DNA of 64,000 nucleotides from Primulina eburnea (Eukaryota; Streptophyta; Magnoliopsida; Lamiales; Gesneriaceae). Positions within the stretch are counted from its first letter, which is position 1, and the number at the start of each line of letters is the position of its first letter. Positions 56,888 through 64,000 of the stretch are shown here, in pieces. The notes under the pieces were generated by a model. That model was not told the DNA's origin, searched no databases, and worked only from the letters and a program-made list of their open reading frames with translations. The translations under genes were made by a program, and so were the position numbers. Location: the NCBI RefSeq assembly GCF_022965805.1, contig NC_133110.1, positions 29,694,668 through 29,758,667 on the forward strand, in the 5' to 3' direction.

Positions 56888-58819
56888 GTGGGGACCCGGG
56901 CTCTAACTCATTTCTTCGGGATTAAATGGATCTCTACTATAAACAGTGGGTCAATTTTTTCGCTTTTCAACATTAATTCTAATATATGTAAACAAGCATA
57001 AGTTCTTTATTTATATTACAAACATACAACATGTCTTGATCTAGTACACTAATCCAACTAGGGTTTACTACAACAAACCAAATACAAATAGTACAAGTCT
57101 AATAAAAACCACTAGTCCTCTGCTGCGCCCGAAGTCACCACGCTATCACGATCTCATCTCTGTCTTGACCCAGATCCTGCCCCACCTGTTGTTATGCACA
57201 CATACAGACATAACAACAGCCGGAAACTCCGGTGAGAACAATCCCAGTATAAACATGTGTACATGCATATATTAATCTAAACATGAAACATGCTATAATG
57301 AATGTCATCCATATAAACATGCAATGCAATGCGAATCAAACCATGTCTGGACTCGACTCGACTAGAACTCAAGGGATCCCAGTGTGAATAAGACGATCTA
57401 TCACCTACCCTCCCAATCGGGGTGACAGTACGTCTTATTCCTAGACTTCGTCCTGATCTGTATCCACATCTACAATAGGAGAATAATCTTCCCCTAAGCT
57501 GTGATATCACCGAACATCTAGAAGTTTGACTGTTTCTGTCAAGACTCCCTATCTTAAATGCAATGCATAACAATCTGTCAACAATGCATAATTATCTCAA
57601 AAGATTTGAATACAATTCTATAAACAAATCACAATCATATTACAATATAAATAAGAATTCTAGTATGTGATTTTTGTTGGGAAACTCAAATGTGATCACA
57701 TTTGAGTTGTATCTCCCCAAACAAAACATGTATTATACCTTTCTTACACAATCTGTGTCGTAGTCGAATCTCAAAGGCGAATCTGTCAATATCAAATCTG
57801 AAACTGCAATGTAGAGATGCATTCTATCAATATATAACTCCCATTAATTCTTGTATAATTCAATAATCAGTCTCAGTACAATTTCGACAGTACATCGACG
57901 TGATTTCTCAATACCGATCAATCCAATCTCATCATATATCAGTAATCAATCAAACTCAACTCATAATCAATATAATCTATCCATCACCATCTCAAAATCT
58001 TCGTTTATCAATTCACAACATGTTGGAATTCATAGAAATCGCATACGACATCCGATAATTAAACCGTTTACGATTCTACCATGTCAATAAGCTCAAGAAC
58101 ACGCATTTACAAGTATATCAGAAGTTCCCCAACATGAAATCTTCCAAACATGTTGAATCTAAAAGATATTTACATCCTCTTGTAGCCTTGGTTGAGAGGA
58201 GTAAGAATCTATAATCGAAATAAAATTCGGATAGCTACATTTTGAGAAATATTACCCCAAAGCCTTGAAGAAATTGAGGATTCTTGAGAGAAATCTCGGT
58301 TCTCAGCTTCTGAAACGATGAAAGAATGAATCAGCACTAAGTATTTATACCTCAGGCCATGTGTCAACATAAGAAACAAAGGTGGACTTCTCGCATGCAG
58401 CACCGCGGGTGTGCTCATGTCTAGACAGCGGGTGCGCTCATGCTTCGGCATGACTTTTAATTTTTAAAAGTGACGACCGCGGGTGCGGTCTCCTCAGCAC
58501 CGCGGGTGCGGTCTTGTCACCGTGGGTGCGGTCTGTTCTTACCGCGGGTGCGGTCTTGCAATGTCAAAATTAGGCACCCTACTGGACATTCACCGCGGGT
58601 GCGGTGTCTCCTAGACCGCAGGTGCGGTCTTGTCTCGGCCTAGCCTTCATAAATTTCACATTTTATCTTGTACTCAAACTCTAATTTCATGTCATGCATT
58701 CTCACATCTTTGAGTATCAATTAATGAAGACTAATAATTCAAATCTCAAGCTCTATATCATGCATACTCATATATTCCGAGTATTTCGTCCATGAAGACT
58801 AATAATCTCGAGCCTTACA
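56888..58819 (-). repeat. H 3' LTR
   Basis: On the minus strand this 1932-bp LTR starts TGTAAGGCTCGAG at 58819 and ends GTCCCCACA at 56888, so it is of the C1 family. It holds the ACCGCACCCGCGGT array (58400-58630), TATAAATA on the minus strand at 58342-58349, and both stem-loop blocks (57386-57440 and 57186-57219). Confidence 0.93.
58400..58630 (-). repeat. Array of ACCGCACCCGCGGT inverted repeats (H LTR)
   Basis: Eight or nine copies of ACCGCGGGTGCGGT (plus-strand reading) occur, some degenerate. On the minus strand the array is about 50 bp upstream of TATAAATA. Confidence 0.87.
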
Positions 58820-58832
58820 TTTCTCCCCCTCT
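58820..58832 (-). other. H polypurine tract
   Basis: On the minus strand AGAGGGGGAGAAA directly precedes the LTR. Confidence 0.86.
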
Positions 58833-58918
58833 AAGAATTGATTTCGTCCTCGAAATCTCAGGCAATCTATTAAGCATACATGAAAAGTAATATAATCTGG
58901 ACTGAAAATTTACTTACA

Positions 58919-60907
58919 TCATGTAAATAACTCGGGGTGTTTCTGTCGCATGTCTGCTTCTGTCTCCCAAGTTGCTTCTTCGATGCCATGACGACTCCAT
59001 TGAACTTTCACTAACGGGATAGTTTTCGTCCTGAGCTTCTTTTCTTTTCGATCAAGAATTTGTATCGGTTTTTCAACATAGCTCAAGGTCTGATCAAGCC
59101 CAGCTTCGTCAGGCTGAATGACATGAGAAATATCTGGCATATACTTACGCAACATTGACACATGAAAGACATCATGTATCCCGTATAACGAAGGAGGAAG
59201 AGCAAGTCGATAGGCTCGGTCGCCAATTTTCTCTAAGATCTCGTAAGGACCGATGTATCTAGGAGACAACTTCCCACGTTTTCCAAATCTGACAACGCCT
59301 CTGAATGGGGAAATCTTTAGAAACACTTTGTCTCCTTGCTCGAATACCAACGGTCTACGTCTGACATTGGCGTATTTGGCTTGCCTATCTTGTGCCGTCT
59401 TCATTTTCTTCTGAATGACTTTCACCTTCTGAGTCATGTCACGAATCATATCTGGCCCAAGTTCTGGTACCTCTGAAACGTCATCCCAATACAGTGGAGA
59501 TCTGCACTTCTTGCCATATAAAGTTTCAAACGGTGCCATCTCAATGCTTGTCTGATAGCTATTATTATAAGAAAATTCACAAAGAGGTAGAGAATCTTGC
59601 CAACTAATGCCAAAATCTAGCACCATGGCTCTCTACATATCCTCTAAAGTCTGGATAGTCCGCTCTGATTGTCCGTCTGTCTGAGGATGATACGCCGTAC
59701 TCAGGTGTAATGTCGTACCTAAGGCCTGCTGTAAACTGTGCCAGAAGTGTGAAGTGAATCGTGGATCACGATCTGATACGATAGACTTCGGCACACCATG
59801 CAATCTGACTACCTCTCGAACATATATCTCCGCCATCTGATCGTGTCTGTAAGTCATTCTGTACGGGATGAAACAAGATGATTTGGTCAATCTGTCGATA
59901 ACGACCCAAATCGTATCACAGCCTCGGGAAGATCGGGGTAACTTCGTCACGAAATCCATGGAAATGTGGTCCCATTTCCATTCAGGAATAGACAAACTCT
60001 GAAGTAACCCTCCAGGCTTCTTCCTCTCGGCCTTCACCTGTTGGCAGTTCAAGCATTTAGACACATACTCTGCGATGTCTGACTTCATCTGCTTCCACCA
60101 GAATTGTGTCTTCAAGTCATTATACATCTTTCTGCCACCAGGATGGATGCTGAACCGACTACAGTGCGCTTTAAACATAATCTGATGTCTCAAGTCTGAA
60201 ACATCTGGCACTACGAGATGGTTATTGACGTACAAAACATGCTCACGCACCTGATATTATGACAAATGCCCTGATCTGACCATTTGAATCGATCTTTGCA
60301 CATTCTGATCTGTTCTTTGTGCTTCTTTAATCCTTATGATCAAGTCTGGCTCAACTTGAATAGCAGCAAGTCGTAGTGGCCTACTATATGTATCAAATTC
60401 TAATCCAGACAGGCAGCAGTTTTCAACTAGCTTTGTAACACCTATCGTTTATAAGGATAAGGAGCAAACCTTTCGACTTAAGGCGTCTGCTGCTGCATTT
60501 GACTTCCCTAGATAATATTTGATCTCGCAATCAAAGTCTTTTAACAGATCAAGCCATCTACGCTGCCTCATGTTCAACTCCGACTGAGAAAACAAATATT
60601 TTAGGCTTTTATGGTCTGAATAGCAAATTTCTCGCCATAAAGATAATGACGCCAGATCTTTAGTGCAAATACGATAGCCGCCAATTCAAGATCATGAATG
60701 GGGTATCGAGTCTCGTGAGTCTTCAACTGTCTTGAGGCATATGCGACCACATGACCTCGCTGCATAAGAACACATCCCAAACCTCTGTGAGAGGCATCAC
60801 AATATACAACGAAATCACCCGTACCTGAAGGAATCATCAAGACAGGTGCACTGGTCAGCCTCTTCTTCAATTCTAGAAAGCTAGACTCACACTCCTCAGA
60901 CCATAGG
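58919..60907 (-). pseudogene. pol: H Pol, 5' part cut off by element I, decayed
   Basis: This minus-strand pol is closely related to G. Reading from 60907 it covers the end of RT, RNase H ([10 protein letters not shown]), the integrase finger and core (SDRDPRF, DGQSERT) and a chromodomain-like tail ending HPELFT at 58919. Lesions are a frameshift near 60630 after HLYGEKF, disrupted coding about 60260-60600, and a stop at 59630-59632 where G has the Leu of DMLRA. The upstream RT, protease and gag are right of the window, beyond element I. Confidence 0.9.
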
Positions 60908-61488
60908 TGTAATGCCCGGTTACTCGTACAAATGATTAGTAATACGTTTATGTCGTTTATTATGTAGTTATTTAGCTCGTTAGATTTCACGTGATGATTG
61001 AGGTATCAATATTGAGATTGAACATGACTCTTATATTGTTCATGGTGTATTGAGAATGAATATATGTCAAAATAGTGATAGTAAGATGTGCACATAGAAA
61101 TAGTGTAATGGAAGTTGTGGGAAATGAGATGTAAATATGGTAGTTCGTACGGGTTTTAGCATAATGATTTGAATATTGATCCAAATTGAGTGAGGCCATA
61201 ACCATTAGAAAGCTAAGATATAATGCTACAACTTTCAAGTTTTGAGTTTTGTCCAAATCATTGTGGAAGACAAGCCAAAAGCGCCTCGAAGTGTGTCGTG
61301 TATACCGTCATTCCTTCATTGACACATGTTAGGAGAATGGGCATAACTTTTTACTCAGACCTCCAAATGCCCTGCTATTTGGGGAGCTTAAAGCCAAGAC
61401 ATAGGGCTACAACTTTGGAGTTTACAGCTTTTCCAGATTATGAAGGGAAGAGCCGTTTCTGGAGCGATTTCTGATGAATCAGTGTGCA

Positions 61489-61752
61489 GAGCCGAGATTT
61501 ACTCGCCCTAGCCGCAGGAAACGTCCGCCCTAGCGAACCTGTGCAGAAATAAAATGTGTAGGGCCGAGATTACTCACCCTAGCCGCAGGAAACGTCCGCC
61601 CTAGCGAACCTGTGCAGAAATAAAATGTGTAGGGCCGAGATTACTCGCCCTAGCCGCAGGAAACGTCCGCCCTAGCGAACCTGTGCAGAAATAAAATGTG
61701 TAGGGCCGAGAGTTTCTCGCCCTAGCGTTAAAAAACGTCCGCTCGGGCGCTG
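61489..61752 (+). repeat. 71-bp tandem repeat, about 3.5 units (I LTR)
   Basis: The unit contains GGGCCGAGATTACTCGCCCTAG, CGTCCGCCCTAGCG and AAATAAAATGTGTAGG. Unit starts are near 61489, 61561, 61632 and 61703. The array ends with CGCTCGGGCGCT, a fragment of the motif used by the related B LTR. The TATA box follows about 10 bp later. Confidence 0.9.
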
Positions 61753-61759
61753 CCTGCTG

Positions 61760-61766
61760 TATAAAA
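61760..61766 (+). promoter_or_regulatory. Likely TATA box, I LTR
   Basis: TATAAAAGG directly follows the tandem array, a canonical plant TATA context. Transcription would start roughly 30 bp further on. Confidence 0.7.
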
Positions 61767-63053
61767 GGATAAGTTTCGACTTTTCTAAGCACTTTTACCA
61801 TTCCTATCTTCTTCCTCAGCAAAAACACGAAGCAAACCTAGGAAACTTTCTCCCAAAAACTCTCTTCTTCATTCCTTTCATCATTTTGAAGTTAGAATTA
61901 AGTTCTCCATCACAAGAACTTCCTAAGGTTGTAAGTTTTCTTCACTTTTAGTTGTTCTTTGTGTAGAGGTGTAACTTTCACTAGTATAGACATAGTAATT
62001 AAATTATTGATGTATTTGACAGTGTAGGAGCGAGAACATCGTCTCAAACAAGTATTCGTACACTTGGACTGTAAGTTGGCATGTTCTTGAAGTAATACAT
62101 GAGTAATATTATGAATTTCAAATGCATCTCATTGTCTATTGATATATGTACATTGTTAGTATGTTTATTGATGAAAACATAGCACCATATTCCATTGTTA
62201 TGTATTAAATATGTAAGGAACTCATGAATATTGATGATGGGTGCTATGTCATGAACAAGAACATGAACATGAAAAGAAAATGATTGATTTACATGATATA
62301 GAGCTTGTTGACATCATGGGTGGTTTTAAGTCCACCAAAGCTATTGGCCAATATATGTTCATGGGGCGTGGGGATGCCAAAGGTTGCTCCCTGACGTACA
62401 ACACAGTAGTAGCTATATAATAAAGCAAGCACGGTAGTACAGGTCAACTAATGAGGCTCAAGTACAAAAATGAACATTGAATATATGCTACGGTATGACA
62501 TGTTTTTAAGATTCATTGTTGATCACTACTTGATATGTATGTTCCTTCGATGCATATTGATACGTACAAGTGCCAACTTATTGAGTTTATAAACTCACGT
62601 AGCTCATGTATTACAGGATCAGGTAGTGAAGATGCGTAGGATGCCGGTTCGCCAATGGATGCTAGTGACGTCCCTCACCTCGACAAGAACCGGGCTTCTT
62701 ATTGTATAGCTTCCGCATATGTATTATAATGAATTGAATGTCAGGGTTTTAAACAAGTTTTACAATGTTTATGTCTAGGGGTATGATGGTACAGAATATG
62801 TTTGTGTGTAAGAATACGATTATATATATATGGGTTGATGTTGTTGCTTGAGTTGAGTTTGTGTCTATGTATATATGAATGTTGTTGCTTGGTTTGGGCT
62901 TATACAAAATATAGGGACATCATGCCAAAATTTTTATAAACCGTCAAAGTGATGCCCCTTGTTTGATTTGATTCATAATATAGTTATATCATTCAAACCT
63001 TATTTTGATTATGGTAATTATGCTAAGTATAGAGTAAGGGTGTGACATTTATA

Positions 63054-63065
63054 TGGTATCAGAGC
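63054..63065 (+). other. Element I primer-binding site
   Basis: TGGTATCAGAGC lies six bases after the LTR end. Confidence 0.92.
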
Positions 63066-63190
63066 CCACGGTTCTTCGACAGGGAAGACACTGCACTTCA
63101 TCCACACATGGGGAACTCGGCAAGTAAGTATCTTTGTATCTCATAGTTTATGCTAAGTATTATCCTACTTGTAGGTTAAGATAGGCGACG

Positions 63191-64000
63191 ATGCCACCGA
63201 AACGTAAAGTACAGGAAGGAGAGTCATCTAAGGGCAAGGCCCCAGCAGTCGAAGGTGAGGGCAGTGCGCCACGACCTGTAGATGACTTCGCTCAATTACT
63301 CCAACAACAAACCAAAGTCCATGGTGAACAAATCCAGCAGCTACTGGAGATGCAACGGACTACTCATGAACAGGCACAAGCTCAAGCCATAGTACACATA
63401 CATGTGCCTGTTCAGACAGACGTATATGATCGGTTTCGACGTTTGAATCCTCCGGAATTCATGGGAAGCACCGATCCAGCAGTAGCAGAAGAGTGGATTA
63501 AGTCATTGGAGTCCATCTTCTCCTACCTTCATATGGAAGATGTTGACAAAGTGACTTGTGCCGTCTTTTTATTAACAAAACATGCAAGAATTTGGTGGGA
63601 GACTGCAAGGGTCGCATTACCGGTTGGACCATTGACATGGGAAACTTTCAAAACCGTGTTTTACAACAAGTATTTCAGTAAAGACGTACGAGCTAAGAAA
63701 GCCAGCGACTTCCTTAACCTGAAGCAAGGAACTATGGCAATGACAGAATACATACAACAATTTGAGGCCGGAGTCCAATATGTACCATATATTGCACAAG
63801 ATGACACCAGTAAGGGCGAACATTTCATGCGAGGACTTCGCTCGGAAATTAAAAGAGATGTACGAATGTCGAAAGTTGCTACGTATGGGGAGATAGTAGA
63901 AAGAGCACTTATGGCAGAACAAGATGAACATGACATTGACAGGGACAGGCAACAACGAAGGCAGCAGTACTTTCAGAAGAGCCAAGGAACAAGACAAGGC
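63191..64000 (+). CDS. gag-pol: Element I Gag (Gag-Pol), partial, open at window end
   Basis: The ATG at 63191 opens a frame of 270 codons that has no stop up to the window edge. The product begins MPPKRKVQEGESSKG and shows the Gag core shared with element B ([54 protein letters not shown]). It is the best copy of this family here, because B has a stop at codon 21 where I has Glu. The zinc knuckle and pol would lie to the right of the window. The frame is easily missed because it runs off the end without a stop. Confidence 0.92.
   Translation, partial: MPPKRKVQEGESSKGKAPAVEGEGSAPRPVDDFAQLLQQQTKVHGEQIQQLLEMQRTTHEQAQAQAIVHIHVPVQTDVYDRFRRLNPPEFMGSTDPAVAEEWIKSLESIFSYLHMEDVDKVTCAVFLLTKHARIWWETARVALPVGPLTWETFKTVFYNKYFSKDVRAKKASDFLNLKQGTMAMTEYIQQFEAGVQYVPYIAQDDTSKGEHFMRGLRSEIKRDVRMSKVATYGEIVERALMAEQDEHDIDRDRQQRRQQYFQKSQGTRQG

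Larger units (their letters stand above)
56888..60907 (-). mobile_element. H: gypsy chromovirus of the C1/C2 type, minus strand, visible part
   Basis: From left to right H shows a 3' LTR (56888-58819), polypurine tract and pol (58919-60907). Element I then interrupts it, and its 5' portion lies beyond the window. It is inserted in the C2 3' LTR. Confidence 0.92.
60908..63047 (+). repeat. Element I 5' LTR
   Basis: This 2140-bp LTR starts TGTAATGCCCGGTTACTCG and ends AAGGGTGTGACA. It aligns with the inverted B LTR along most of its length, but its central repeat array is unrelated. It contains 71-bp tandem repeats (61489-61740) and a TATA box (61760). No gene is seen; the frames at 61223 and 61601 are within the LTR. 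Confidence 0.93.
60908..64000 (+). mobile_element. I: gypsy chromovirus of the B family, left part
   Basis: This element is inserted in H pol; ATAGG (60903-60907) is the likely TSD. A complete 5' LTR, primer site and the start of gag are visible, and the rest is beyond the window. It belongs to the same family as the minus-strand element B. Confidence 0.92.

Overview
This window is gene-free plant DNA, most likely pericentromeric or other heterochromatin of a eudicot. It consists almost entirely of LTR retrotransposons inserted into one another. The evidence is gag-pol reading frames of plant chromovirus type (Ty3/gypsy with a C-terminal chromodomain-like tail), tRNA-iMet primer-binding sites (TGGTATCAGAGC), polypurine tracts directly before LTRs, TG...CA LTR ends and 5-bp target-site duplications (TSDs). 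I found no host protein gene, no functional tRNA or rRNA gene and no bacterial-type feature. The species cannot be named from the sequence. Element letters below are my own.

Layering. The oldest layer is C2 (gypsy, + strand), seen as pol at 23445-24171 and 26487-28006 and as 3' LTR at 28108-29187 and 56744-56887. C1 (gypsy, +, ends at 23444) abuts C2 inside its reverse transcriptase. B (gypsy, -, ends at 18147) sits in the protease region of C1. A (non-autonomous Ty1/copia derivative of SIRE type, +, three LTRs and two short internal regions, ends at 12394) interrupts the integrase of B. D1 (intact gypsy, +, 1908-9686, TSD caatc) sits in the middle LTR of A. The left ends of A, B and C1 lie outside the window.

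Inside C2 pol is D3 (24172-26486, TSD gtttc), an odd insertion made of a minus-strand D-family LTR joined to inverted SINE-like copies. Inside the C2 3' LTR is E (29188-56738, TSD gtgcg), a solo LTR of about 3.4 kb split by F (gypsy, -, 31918-40249, TSD aatat) and D2 (gypsy, +, 40453-56276, TSD tatta). D2 is itself split in gag by G (gypsy, +, 42581-50576, TSD gcgac), which is intact and has almost identical LTRs. Further right, H (gypsy, -, from 56888) also sits in the C2 LTR, and I (gypsy, +, from 60908, same family as B) sits in H and runs off the right edge. Every stretch of the window is assigned to one of these layers.

Activity. D1 and G have full-length uninterrupted gag-pol frames and LTR pairs of identical length (1586 and 1556 bp). 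By eye I count about 8 and 2 LTR mismatches. D2 has about 6 mismatches in 1616 bp and one nonsense codon besides the G insertion. Mismatch counts agree with nesting order, since G is younger than D2. B, C1, C2, F and H are decayed.

The most unusual signal is in the LTR promoters. Almost every family carries an array of short GC-rich inverted-repeat motifs upstream of a TATA-like box. The motif in the array does not follow the relationships of the coding regions, which suggests an exchangeable promoter cassette.
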